Source: Defluviicoccus sp. (lineage in GTDB: Bacteria; Pseudomonadota; Alphaproteobacteria; MPNO01). Taken from it: a stretch of DNA of 8,389 nucleotides. Shown here in pieces: positions 1-6,687 of the stretch. The number at the start of each line of letters is the position of its first letter. Positions within the stretch are counted from its first letter, which is position 1. The stretch spans positions 1-8,389 of the forward strand of contig JAPPHW010000328.1 of the NCBI GenBank assembly GCA_028820945.1, given 5' to 3'. Position numbers and translations under genes: made by a program. The notes beneath the pieces were generated by a model. It was not told where the DNA came from and ran no database searches. It saw nothing but the letters and a program-made list of their open reading frames with translations.

Positions 1-78
1 CCCCTTCCGGGGCGCCTCCCGGATATCGGCCGCGTCGCCGCCTTCCCGGTTCGGGGGTTTCCGGAACCCCTTCCCCTC
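1..78. other. Non-coding left edge with GC-rich palindromes
   Basis: I see no supportable gene here. The stretch holds short perfect inverted repeats: CCCC/GGGG at 1-12, and GGGGTT (54-59) against AACCCC (65-70) around a TTCCGGAA core. They could be a terminator of a gene outside the window or part of an intergenic repeat. No U-tract follows on either strand, so I do not call a terminator. Confidence 0.4.
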
Positions 79-114
79 ACCCTGAGTAGGCGCGACAGCG
101 CCGTATCGAAGGGA
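79..114. repeat. Palindromic intergenic repeat unit (REP-like)
   Basis: The unit reads CACCCTGAGTA, then the hairpin GGCGC-GACA-GCGCC (89-102), then GTATCGAAGGG. The outer arms (CCCT...AGGG) are also partly complementary. From memory, the pattern CCTGAG...palindrome...TCGAAGGG is a common dispersed intergenic repeat in alphaproteobacteria. It ends 4 bp from the stop codon of the SixA-like gene and may shape the 3' end of that mRNA. Only one copy lies in the window, so repetitiveness is inferred. Confidence 0.5.
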
Positions 115-117
115 AGC

Positions 118-633
118 CTATTCGAGCGTCCGCGGGCGGACGAAGCAGGTCAGCCGCCCGGCGCCGGGGGCGATCTCCGACCAGCTCGCCGCGTCGAACT
201 CGATCCCCGCCAGCGCGGCCGTGGGGTAGCCGGCGGCGAGCGGTTGCAGGAGGTCGTCCGGCCCCTCGCCGGCCAGCGCGCAGGCGAGGAGGTGGAAGCC
301 CGGATTGTGCCCCACCATCATCGCCGAGGCATGCCGGTCCGGAAGCCCTTGCGCGAGCGCGAACAGTCCGGCGGGCGCGGCGTGGTAGAGCTCCTCGGAC
401 GTCTCGACCTCCGGGGCGCCGTCCAGCACGTCCGCGACCAGCGTCCAGGTCTCGGCCGCCCGGCGCGCGGCGGAGCACAGCACGTATCCCGGCGCGCAGC
501 CGTTCCCGTTCATCCAGCGCGCCACCGCCGGCGCTGCCCGCCGCCCGCGCGGCGCCAGCGGCCGGTCGAAATCGCCGAGCCCGGGATCGCCCCAGTCCGA
601 TTTCGCGTGCCGGAGCAGGTAGAGCGTGCGCAT
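118..633 (-). CDS. SixA-type phosphohistidine phosphatase (histidine phosphatase family)
   Basis: This 171-residue protein is a small cytosolic member of the histidine (phosphoglycerate mutase-like) phosphatase superfamily, and its length matches the SixA group. The N-terminus carries the catalytic motif LYLLRHAKSDW, with R8-H9 where the phospho-enzyme histidine forms. RPLAPRGR follows at 24-31, then the CSAARRAAET arginine segment at 53-62, and the second histidine, H109, in MMVGHNPG. SixA enzymes remove phosphate from phosphohistidine proteins such as HPt domains and PTS components; the substrate here is unknown. The gene is divergent from ppk, with 86 bp between the starts. No Shine-Dalgarno precedes the ATG, but promoter-like boxes lie just upstream, so translation may be leaderless. 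No catalytic residue looks lost. Confidence 0.88.
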   Translation of the reverse strand: MRTLYLLRHAKSDWGDPGLGDFDRPLAPRGRRAAPAVARWMNGNGCAPGYVLCSAARRAAETWTLVADVLDGAPEVETSEELYHAAPAGLFALAQGLPDRHASAMMVGHNPGFHLLACALAGEGPDDLLQPLAAGYPTAALAGIEFDAASWSEIAPGAGRLTCFVRPRTLE

Positions 634-640
634 GGCGAAA

Positions 641-670
641 AGGATAGGCCGGCGGGGGAGCGGATGTCAG
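641..670 (-). promoter_or_regulatory. Candidate promoter of the SixA-like gene
   Basis: On the minus strand CTGACA (670-665; 5/6 to TTGACA) is followed by an 18-nt spacer and TATCCT (646-641; 4/6 to TATAAT). Seven nucleotides separate the -10 box from the ATG at 633, so transcription would begin at or very near the start codon. No Shine-Dalgarno is visible, which is consistent with a leaderless message. This is prediction by eye only. Confidence 0.4.
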
Positions 671-719
671 GCCCCGCGTTTCCCTTGACGGTCGCGGCGA
701 AAGGGTGAACGCTCGAACG

Positions 720-2873
720 ATGGACGACGCGCGACCGCAAACCGCCGTGGAGGAGGAACGGCGCCCCGGGCCGGCCTCGCCGCTCGCCGGCAGTCCGGAC
801 CGCTTCATCAACCGCGAGCTTTCCTGGCTCGCCTTCAACGAGCGCGTGCTCGAGGAGGCGTCCAACACGGCGCATCCCCTTCTGGAGCGGCTCCGCTTCG
901 TCTCGATCTCGGCGGCCAATCTCGACGAGTTCTACATGGTGCGCGTCGCCGGGCTGAAGAGCCAGATCCAGGCCGGCGTGACCGCGCGGAGCGCCGACGG
1001 GCTCACCCCCGGCGAGCAGCTGCACGCGGTCAACGAGCGCGCCCGCACGCTGATGCGGACCCAGCAGCGCTGCTGGCGCGAGCTCCGCGAGGCGATGCGC
1101 GGCGAGGGGATCGAGGTGCTGGAGCCCGAGGCGCTGACGGACGACGAGCGCGCCTGGCTCAGGGCCTATTTCGTGAGGGAAATCTTCCCCGCCCTCACCC
1201 CGGTGGCGATCGACCCGGCGCACCCGTTCCCCTTCATCCCCAATCTCGGCTTCTCGCTGGTGCTGTCGATGAAGCGGAAGGACGAGGAGACCTCGGCCGG
1301 GCTGGTCGCGCTGCCCGCCACGATCGACCGCTTCGTCCGGCTGGAGAGCCGCAAGTCCGCCTTCGTCGCGCTGGAGCAGGTGGTCCGCGTCCATCTCGAC
1401 CTCCTGTTCCCCGGCTTCGATTTGCGGGATGTCGGCGTGTTCCGCGTGCTGCGCGACAGCGATCTGGAGATCGAGGAGGAGGCGGAGGACCTGGTGCGCG
1501 AGTCCGAGGAGCTCTTGCGCCGGCGCCGCCGCGGCTCGGTGATCCGGCTCAAGATCAACGCCGACGTGCCGGCGGCGCTCAGGAGCTTCGTGGTCGACAG
1601 CCTCGGCGTCGGCGAGGAGGACGTGTTCGACGTCGACGGGCTGCTCGGCCTCGCCGAGACCTCCAGCCTGATCCTGCGCGACCGCCCGGACCTGGTCTTC
1701 GAGCCCTATTCGCCGCGCTTCCCCGAACGCATCCTCGACTACGACGGCGACTGCTTCGCCGCGATCCGCCAGAAGGACATCATCGTCCACCACCCCTATG
1801 AGAGCTTCGACGTGGTGGTGAGCTTCCTGCGCCAGGCGGCGGCGGACCCCAACGTGGTGGCGATCAAGCAGACGCTCTATCGCACCAGCGAGGAGTCGCC
1901 GATCGTCGCCGCGCTGCGCGACGCCGCCGAGCGCGGCAAGTCGGTGACCGCGCTGATCGAGCTCAAGGCGCGGTTCGACGAGGAGCGCAACATCCGCTGG
2001 GCGCGCGACCTGGAGCGCGCCGGCGCCCAGGTGGTGTTCGGATTCGTCCAGCTCAAGACCCACGCCAAGGTCTCGCTGGTGGTCCGGCGCGAGCAGAACG
2101 GGCTGCAGACCTACGCCCATTTCGGTACCGGCAACTACCACCCGATCAACGCGCGGATCTACACCGATCTGTCGCACTTCACCTGCGATGCGACGTTCTG
2201 CCGCGACGCGGCGAAGCTGTTCAACTACATGACCGGGACCGGCGTGCCGGAGGCGATGGAGCGGATCTCGGTCTCGCCCATCGACATGCGCGATACCCTG
2301 GTCCGCCTGGTCGACGACGAGATCGAGAACGCGCGCGCGGGCCGGCCTGCCTGGATCCTCGCCAAGATGAACTCGCTGGTCGACCCGGAGATCGTCGACT
2401 GCCTCTACCGCGCTTCGCGGGAGGGCGTCGGGATCGACCTGATCGTTCGCGGCATCTGCTGCCTGAGGCCGGGCGTGCCGGGCCTGTCGGACAATATCCG
2501 GGTCAAGAGCATCGTCGGCCGTTTCCTGGAGCACAGCCGGATCGTGTGCTTCGGCGCGGCGCATCCGCGCGGCTCGTCGAAGGCCAAGGTCTATATCTCG
2601 TCGGCCGACTGGATGCCGCGCAACCTCGACCGCCGGGTGGAGACCCTGATCCCGATCCTCAACCGGACCGTCCACCGCCAGGTGCTCGACCGGATCATGG
2701 GCGCCAACCTTATGGACGAAGCGCAGAGCTGGACGCTCGACGCGGACGGCACCTACCGCCGCGCCGACGCCGACGAGCACGCTTTCAGCGCCCACGAATA
2801 TTTCATGACCAACCCGAGCCTGTCCGGCCGGGGAAGCGCGCTCAGAAACGAAGACTCCGGCGACCCCGCCTGA
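720..2873 (+). CDS. ppk: Polyphosphate kinase 1 (PPK1)
   Basis: PPK1 reversibly transfers the gamma-phosphate of ATP to inorganic polyphosphate through phosphohistidine intermediates. The 717-residue length is normal for the family (about 690-740). The N-terminal domain begins with [19 protein letters not shown] near residue 29, followed by [19 protein letters not shown]448 in KTHAK and H605 in LEHSR align with E. coli H435 and H592, with identical 157-residue spacing. R388 (LYRTS) and R418 (ARFDEERN) match the E. coli phosphate-binding R375 and R405, so the enzyme should be active. The start is uncertain: an in-frame GTG at 705 would add five residues, and neither start has a well-spaced Shine-Dalgarno (AAAGGG at 700-705 is 14 nt from the ATG). 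The gene is divergent from the SixA-like gene. Downstream, where ppx often follows, an opposite-strand HEPN/Abi gene intervenes. TTGACG at 685-690 could be a -35 box, but no good -10 accompanies it. Confidence 0.97.
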   Translation: MDDARPQTAVEEERRPGPASPLAGSPDRFINRELSWLAFNERVLEEASNTAHPLLERLRFVSISAANLDEFYMVRVAGLKSQIQAGVTARSADGLTPGEQLHAVNERARTLMRTQQRCWRELREAMRGEGIEVLEPEALTDDERAWLRAYFVREIFPALTPVAIDPAHPFPFIPNLGFSLVLSMKRKDEETSAGLVALPATIDRFVRLESRKSAFVALEQVVRVHLDLLFPGFDLRDVGVFRVLRDSDLEIEEEAEDLVRESEELLRRRRRGSVIRLKINADVPAALRSFVVDSLGVGEEDVFDVDGLLGLAETSSLILRDRPDLVFEPYSPRFPERILDYDGDCFAAIRQKDIIVHHPYESFDVVVSFLRQAAADPNVVAIKQTLYRTSEESPIVAALRDAAERGKSVTALIELKARFDEERNIRWARDLERAGAQVVFGFVQLKTHAKVSLVVRREQNGLQTYAHFGTGNYHPINARIYTDLSHFTCDATFCRDAAKLFNYMTGTGVPEAMERISVSPIDMRDTLVRLVDDEIENARAGRPAWILAKMNSLVDPEIVDCLYRASREGVGIDLIVRGICCLRPGVPGLSDNIRVKSIVGRFLEHSRIVCFGAAHPRGSSKAKVYISSADWMPRNLDRRVETLIPILNRTVHRQVLDRIMGANLMDEAQSWTLDADGTYRRADADEHAFSAHEYFMTNPSLSGRGSALRNEDSGDPA

Positions 2874-2882
2874 GGCGGGTCG
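2861..2882 (+). terminator. Hairpin enclosing the ppk stop codon
   Basis: CGACC-C-CGCC (2861-2870) pairs with GGCG-GGTCG (2874-2882), leaving the TGA stop codon as the 3-nt loop. The stem is nine mostly G-C pairs with one bulged C. A second small hairpin, CCGAA...TTCGG (2894-2909), follows. No U-tract follows either, so this may slow or stabilise the ppk 3' end rather than act as a classical intrinsic terminator. Confidence 0.45.
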
Positions 2883-2924
2883 CGATATCCCTTCCGAAAG
2901 CGTATTCGGCCCCGGGGCAACCGC

Positions 2925-3644
2925 CTAAAATCGAATCTCCCTGGCGTTTCGAGCGGTTTCGAGAACCGAGAGGACCCTGCTGTGGTGTTCGATCCATGTG
3001 CGGGTGTCGGGCGAAACCCACCCAGTAACCTCGATAATACGCTCGTGGTCCCGCGCCAGGTCGCGCATGAACACCGGTTCGTGATGGGCGATGCGGTTCC
3101 GCAACGTCGGCAGCGCATTCAAGGGCCGGTGGGCGTCCTTGCGAGTCAGTGTAGCGCGATGCGCGAACGCCGCGCGCAATGCCGGCCGCCAGAGCGTCAT
3201 CTCGTAATTCGCCTTGCGCCCCGCGGAGACGCGTCCTCCCGGGCCAAGCATCGAAACCCAGAACCCGAAGGACAGCGCCGCCACGATCCGTGCCGGATTG
3301 TCGATATGCCGGTCCCGCGCCAGTTCGGTTCTGGCGCCCTCTATCCTCTCAAGGGCTCCCCGATCGAGCCCCGCGCCGGGATTGTCGTACCAAGCTTCTC
3401 CATAGCGTTCCGCGAGCCTGCGGTGTATCGCGTTACGCAGGGCTACCTCCAACCCCTGCAGGGGACCGTAAAAGGCTGCGCTGACCGCAGTGTTCCAAAC
3501 GTGAAGCCGGATCGCCCGTTCTCGATCTCCCCCAGCGGCATCGAGGTAGGTGCCCAGACGCTCGCGGGAGAGCGAAGCCTGAAGCGCATCGATGACATGG
3601 TTCGAGTAGGAGAAGTCCTTGACGCGCGAATCCCGGCTGGCCAT
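2925..3644 (-). CDS. Abi-like HEPN-domain protein (putative RNase, abortive-infection type)
   Basis: This 239-residue, mostly helical protein resembles the Abi-like family (AbiD/AbiF, Abi_2 group). That family belongs to the HEPN superfamily, many of whose members are metal-independent RNases used in phage defence or stress. GPLQGLEVALRNAIHRRL (60-77) and ALSFGFWVSMLG (123-134) are family-style blocks. LRNRIAHHEPVF (181-192) contains the HEPN motif: R182, N183, four residues, H188. The ATG at 3644 is chosen because GAGAG lies about 5 nt upstream; an upstream in-frame start at 3773 would overlap ppx and has no such site. The gene is convergent with ppk (51-bp gap) and divergent from ppx. Sampled lines give about 58-63% GC against about 75% in a sampled ppk line, suggesting later acquisition. 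No antitoxin partner (MNT-type) is adjacent. The RNase role is inference from the motif. Confidence 0.8.
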   Translation of the reverse strand: MASRDSRVKDFSYSNHVIDALQASLSRERLGTYLDAAGGDRERAIRLHVWNTAVSAAFYGPLQGLEVALRNAIHRRLAERYGEAWYDNPGAGLDRGALERIEGARTELARDRHIDNPARIVAALSFGFWVSMLGPGGRVSAGRKANYEMTLWRPALRAAFAHRATLTRKDAHRPLNALPTLRNRIAHHEPVFMRDLARDHERIIEVTGWVSPDTRTWIEHHSRVLSVLETARNAREIRF

Positions 3645-3657
3645 ATTTCTCTCGTAC

Positions 3658-3702
3658 ACCCCGGACCCGCCTCTGCCAACCGGTATGCGCCCGGGGTTTT
3701 TT
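3658..3702 (+). terminator. Terminator-like inverted repeat with T-run
   Basis: ACCCCGG (3658-3664) pairs with CCGGGGT (3691-3697), and a run of six T residues (3697-3702) follows on the plus strand. The 26-nt loop is long, so the fold is weaker than a textbook terminator. It lies between the Abi-like start and ppx and would stop rightward RNA coming from ppk before it enters ppx. The left arm adjoins the Abi-like ribosome-binding region. Confidence 0.35.
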
Positions 3703-3714
3703 GTGCTTGGATCG

Positions 3715-3743
3715 GTCCACGCTGGTTTTCCTAGCCAGTGGAC
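3715..3743. promoter_or_regulatory. Inverted repeat between abi-like gene and ppx (operator or leader hairpin)
   Basis: GTCCAC-gc-TGG (3715-3725) is complementary to CCA-GTGGAC (3735-3743) around a 9-nt loop: nine pairs with a 2-nt bulge. It sits in the 119-bp divergent intergenic region, 20 bp before the ppx ATG. It could be a regulator-binding dyad or an mRNA hairpin affecting ppx. No convincing -35/-10 pair was found nearby. Confidence 0.4.
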
Positions 3744-3763
3744 AATGTATTCGCGCTCTCCGT

Positions 3764-5284
3764 ATGCCCGCAACGAGACCGATCGAGGCGCTGGACCCTG
3801 AGGCCGGCTTTGTCCCGGCCGATCCTCCCGTCGCGGTCGTCGATATCGGCTCGAACACCGTGCGGCTCGTCGTCTATGACGGCTATCGCCGGGCGCCGGT
3901 GCCGATGTTCAACGAGAGCGCCGCCTGCGGGCTCGGCGGCGAACTGGCGACGACCGGGGAGATCGGCGCCGACGCGGCCGAGCGGGCGTTGCGCGCGATC
4001 GCCCGGTTCGGCCGGCTCGCGCGCGGGATGGGCGTCGCGGAGCCCGCCTTCATCGCCACCGCGGCGGTGCGCGAGGCGTCCAACGGCGGCGATTTCGTGC
4101 GCGAAGTCGGGCGCTGCTGCGGCGAACGCGTGGACGTGCTGAGCGGCGAGGACGAGGCGCGCCTGTCGGCCCTCGGCGTGATCTCCGGCATGCCGCGGGC
4201 GGACGGAATCGTGGCCGACCTCGGCGGCGGCAGCCTGGAACTGGTCGACATCAGGCGCGGCAGGATCGCCAGTCAGGCGACGCTGCCGCTCGGGATCCTG
4301 CGCTACGGCGACCGCCGACCGCAGCAGCGCAAGGCGATGCTCGGCGAAATCCGCGCCGAGCTCGCCTCGATTCGGTGGCTCGGGGGCGGCGAAGGCCGCG
4401 CCTTCTATCCGGTCGGCGGGGCGTGGCGCGCGGTCGCCCGGCTCCACATGGCGCGCGCCGACCACCCGCTCCACATCATCGACGGATACCGGGTGCCGGC
4501 CCGGGACATGCGGAACCTCGCCGACGTGGTGGGCCGGCTGAGCCCGCGCTCGCTGGAACAGATCGCCGGCGTGTCGCGCAGGCGGCGCGACAGCCTGCCC
4601 GTCGCCTGCGACATGATGGGCGCGGTCCTGCGCGCGACCGGCGCGAAGACGGTGGCGTTTTCCGCGCAGGGCCTGCGCGAGGGCTACCTCTATGCCGGCC
4701 TCGACGCGAAGCGGCGGCGCGACGATCCGGTGCTGGTCGCCGCCATGGCGCTCGCGGCGCGGGAGGCCCGCTTCGGCCCGGTCGGAGAGGCGCTGTTCGA
4801 CTGGATCGACCCGCTCTTCCAGGGGCGCCGCAAGGGCCGCAAGCGCCTGCGCCTGATCGCCTGCCATCTCGCCGACATCGGCTGGCGCGAACATCCCGAC
4901 TACCGCGCGGTGCAGACGATGAACCGCATCCAGCGCTTCCCCTTCATGGGGCTGAGGCACGACGAGCGCGCGTTCCTCGGCTACACCGCCTTCGTGCGCT
5001 ACGGCGGCGACGCGGGCGCGCCGGAGGCCCAGCCGCTGCACCGGCTGATGTCGGAGCGCCTCCGCCACCGCGCCGAGGTGATCGGCCAGGCGGTGCGGCT
5101 CGCGTTCCGGGTCTCGGGCGGGGCGCGGAGCGTGCTCGGCCGCTCGGCGCTGATGCTCGACGAGGACGGGCTGTCGCTCCGCCTGCCGGACAACGGCTCC
5201 TCGCCCTGCGACGATTCGGTGGCGCGCCAGTTCGACACCCTCGCCGCCGCGGCCGGAACGCGCGCGGGGCGGATCGTGGGGTAG
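3764..5284 (+). CDS. ppx: Exopolyphosphatase (Ppx/GppA family)
   Basis: This 506-residue cytosolic enzyme should release orthophosphate from polyphosphate ends; GppA-like pppGpp hydrolysis is possible in the same family. The ASKHA fold opens with VVDIGSNTVRL (25-35). ATAAVREASNGGDF (98-111) and LSGEDEARLSALG (126-138) follow, then ADLGGGSLEL (151-160). E131, D152 and E159 align with the E. coli Ppx catalytic residues E121, D143 and E150. The C-terminal part carries CHLADIGWREHPDYR, typical of the HD-like domain of alphaproteobacterial Ppx. The ATG at 3764 is the first sensible start, but its ribosome-binding site is poor; a TTG at 3701 would add 21 unfamiliar residues. It lies about 890 bp beyond ppk, separated by the opposite-strand HEPN/Abi gene, so it may have its own promoter. 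Confidence 0.93.
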   Translation: MPATRPIEALDPEAGFVPADPPVAVVDIGSNTVRLVVYDGYRRAPVPMFNESAACGLGGELATTGEIGADAAERALRAIARFGRLARGMGVAEPAFIATAAVREASNGGDFVREVGRCCGERVDVLSGEDEARLSALGVISGMPRADGIVADLGGGSLELVDIRRGRIASQATLPLGILRYGDRRPQQRKAMLGEIRAELASIRWLGGGEGRAFYPVGGAWRAVARLHMARADHPLHIIDGYRVPARDMRNLADVVGRLSPRSLEQIAGVSRRRRDSLPVACDMMGAVLRATGAKTVAFSAQGLREGYLYAGLDAKRRRDDPVLVAAMALAAREARFGPVGEALFDWIDPLFQGRRKGRKRLRLIACHLADIGWREHPDYRAVQTMNRIQRFPFMGLRHDERAFLGYTAFVRYGGDAGAPEAQPLHRLMSERLRHRAEVIGQAVRLAFRVSGGARSVLGRSALMLDEDGLSLRLPDNGSSPCDDSVARQFDTLAAAAGTRAGRIVG

Positions 5285-5292
5285 CGGTGTCG

Positions 5293-5322
5293 GGGAGCCG
5301 CAGGCGCCCCCGATCGGCTCCC
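5293..5322. terminator. Hairpin between convergent ppx and 85-codon gene
   Basis: GGGAGCCG (5293-5300) and CGGCTCCC (5315-5322) form a perfect 8-bp stem with a 14-nt loop, 8 bp after the ppx stop. It lies between convergent genes and could act in both directions. No T-run follows on either side, so intrinsic termination is uncertain. Confidence 0.45.
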
Positions 5323-5360
5323 AACGCTCCGCGCGGCAGCCGCGGGTCAGGTTCCCGTTC

Positions 5361-5618
5361 TCAGCCGCCGTTCGCGAGCTCGTCTCCGATCCTGCGCAAT
5401 TCGAGGGACAGGCGTTGCCGCACGTTGTGGGGGTCGTCCACGTCGATGAGGTGCGGAGCCTCGGTTTCCTTCCATTGGACGGAATCCGGGCGGATGACCA
5501 GCACCCGGCAACCCTCGCGCAGGGGAATTGCGGCGCGGATCGCCTCGTCGGGATCGCGATGCACCGACGCGGGAGCCTGCGCCCAATAGGGCGCGACGAC
5601 GAACAGGACTTCTGACAT
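5361..5618 (-). CDS. Hypothetical protein, 85 residues, downstream of usp
   Basis: I do not recognise this protein. It begins with a hydrophobic strand (MSEVLFVVAPYW), has a second strand (CRVLVIRPDSVQW), and ends in a charged helix (VRQRLSLELRRIGDELANGG). It has no signal peptide, cysteine cluster or membrane span, so it is probably a small soluble alpha/beta protein. The call is supported by GAGAGG 7 nt before the ATG. It also has high-GC coding bias and lies 51 bp downstream of usp on the same strand, as expected for a two-gene operon. It is convergent with ppx. A stress-related role is guilt by association only. Confidence 0.65.
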   Translation of the reverse strand: MSEVLFVVAPYWAQAPASVHRDPDEAIRAAIPLREGCRVLVIRPDSVQWKETEAPHLIDVDDPHNVRQRLSLELRRIGDELANGG

Positions 5619-5669
5619 GGCGTTGCCTCTCGGTTGGCTTCGTGCGCCGTGCCCGCGGCGCCGGTGCCT

Positions 5670-6491
5670 CTAGTGCGACATCAGGACCGGCCTCGTCATG
5701 CGTCTCAGGATGTCGCGCGTCATGCCGCCCAGCAGCAGCTCCCGCATGCGGTGACGACCGTAGGCGCCCATGACGAGCAGACCGGCGCCGTCGTCGGCGA
5801 CCGCGTTCAACAGGACGTTGCCGGCGTCGATATCCGTCGTGGAAACCGTGTGCCGCGCTTCCGCCGTCACGCCATGCCGCGCCAGGTGGGCGCAGATGTC
5901 GGTTCCGGGCGTGTGCGTGCCATCGCCGGTATCGATCCCGAGCACGACGACCTTCCCCGCCCGCCGCAGCAGGGGCAGCGCGTCGGAGACGGCGCGTTTC
6001 GCTTCCCGCGTGCCGTTCCACGCGACCGTGACCGTGGCGGGGTCGAGGTCGAACGAGCCGGTATGGGGCCAGACGAGAACCGGACCGCCGGCGCCCATCA
6101 CGACGCTGTCCGCGAGCCCCTGGGGGCTCCGCGCGTCGTCGGAATCCGTCTGGCCGACGATGGTGAGGTCGGCATAGTGCGCGTTCGTCGTGACGACCTC
6201 GACGGGGTCGCCGGCGAAGAGTCGCCATTCAACGGGCGCCGCCGCCTTCGCCGTCCGTTCCCCGAACCGCCGCTCGGCTTCCTCGGCGCGCTGACGGCGC
6301 TCCGTCGCCAGCCGTTCGCGGAACTCGGGCGGAAAACCGTCGCTGGCGTATTCGGGAATGGCGAGCGACGGCGCGACATATACGCCGGTCACCCTGCCCT
6401 CGTGCAATTCCGCCAGTCCGATCGCCGCATCCAGCCGCGCCGGCGAACGACCGTCTTCCCCAAGATGAACGACAATATCCCGGTAAGCCAT
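5670..6491 (-). CDS. Universal stress protein with tandem UspA domains
   Basis: The 273-residue protein holds two UspA-like alpha/beta domains in tandem. Domain 1 (about 4-142) runs from DIVVHLGEDG to GGPVLVWPH, with the core strand ADLTIVGQ. Domain 2 (about 152-272) starts at TVTVAWNGTREAKRAV and ends in GPxLM-like RPVLMSH. Domain 2 keeps the nucleotide-binding motif G242-x2-G245-x9-G255 (GAYGRHRMRELLLGG), whereas domain 1 has lost it (GQTDSDDARS), so only the second half is likely to bind ATP. Usp proteins support survival under starvation, oxidative or respiratory stress, usually in the cytosol. The ATG at 6491 is preferred because GAGGT lies 6 nt upstream; the ATG at 6497 sits on that site. 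It follows hsp20 beyond a terminator and probably leads an operon with the 85-codon gene. Confidence 0.92.
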   Translation of the reverse strand: MAYRDIVVHLGEDGRSPARLDAAIGLAELHEGRVTGVYVAPSLAIPEYASDGFPPEFRERLATERRQRAEEAERRFGERTAKAAAPVEWRLFAGDPVEVVTTNAHYADLTIVGQTDSDDARSPQGLADSVVMGAGGPVLVWPHTGSFDLDPATVTVAWNGTREAKRAVSDALPLLRRAGKVVVLGIDTGDGTHTPGTDICAHLARHGVTAEARHTVSTTDIDAGNVLLNAVADDGAGLLVMGAYGRHRMRELLLGGMTRDILRRMTRPVLMSH

Positions 6492-6637
6492 GGTCATACC
6501 TCATGCGTTGAACGATGCGGCAATCGAATTCCGGCGTGCCCCAACCCTGGTCTCCGCCGACGGAATCGGGATGAAAGGGGCGGTATCGCGGGCCGGAAAT
6601 CGAATGCCGCGATCGCGCGGGTGCGTCGGCGGATTCG
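6492..6637 (-). other. usp leader/promoter region
   Basis: This 146-bp non-coding stretch lies between the hsp20 terminator and usp and must hold any independent usp promoter. I found no convincing sigma-70, sigma-54 or FNR/FixK site. Two near-identical direct repeats occur, CGGCAATCGAATTCC (6518-6532) and CGGAAATCGAATGCC (6594-6608), with 13/15 matches and 76-bp spacing. Their role is unknown. Confidence 0.3.
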
Positions 6638-6678
6638 ATAATAGCGGCGGACGGCCGGGAAATGCGCCCGTCCGCCGC
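6638..6678 (-). terminator. Intrinsic terminator of hsp20
   Basis: On the minus strand GCGGCGGACGG (6678-6668) and CCGTCCGCCGC (6654-6644) form a perfect 11-bp GC-rich stem with a 13-nt loop, followed by TATTAT. It begins 9 nt after the hsp20 stop. The T-tract is short, but stem strength and position make it a good terminator that separates hsp20 from usp. Confidence 0.75.
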
Positions 6679-6687
6679 GTATCCAGG

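Noticed and set aside
634..719. Pho box ahead of ppk
   Set aside because: I looked for CTGTCAT-type direct repeats expected for PhoB control; only an isolated TGTCAG is present, which is better explained as the -35 of the opposite gene.
510..2795. Long open frame (761 codons) antisense to ppk
   Set aside because: GC-rich shadow of ppk; composition is dominated by Arg/Ala/Asp/His with no recognisable domain, while ppk on the other strand is unambiguous with all catalytic residues.
3645..3773. 43-residue N-terminal extension of the Abi-like protein
   Set aside because: It would overlap the ppx start, has no family resemblance, and the ATG at 3644 has a GAGAG ribosome-binding site.
3968..4173. 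Loss of a catalytic glutamate in Ppx (EEA changed to DEA)
   Set aside because: Alignment by spacing to the DxGGGS motif shows the catalytic residue is the second Glu (E131), which is retained; the Asp is at the neighbouring non-catalytic position.
3731..5068. Antisense open frame (445 codons) across ppx
   Set aside because: Shadow frame of a confident ppx; low-complexity His/Arg/Ala composition and no ribosome-binding site.
5634..6641. Plus-strand open frame of 335 codons over usp
   Set aside because: Antisense shadow; the minus strand encodes a clear tandem Usp protein.
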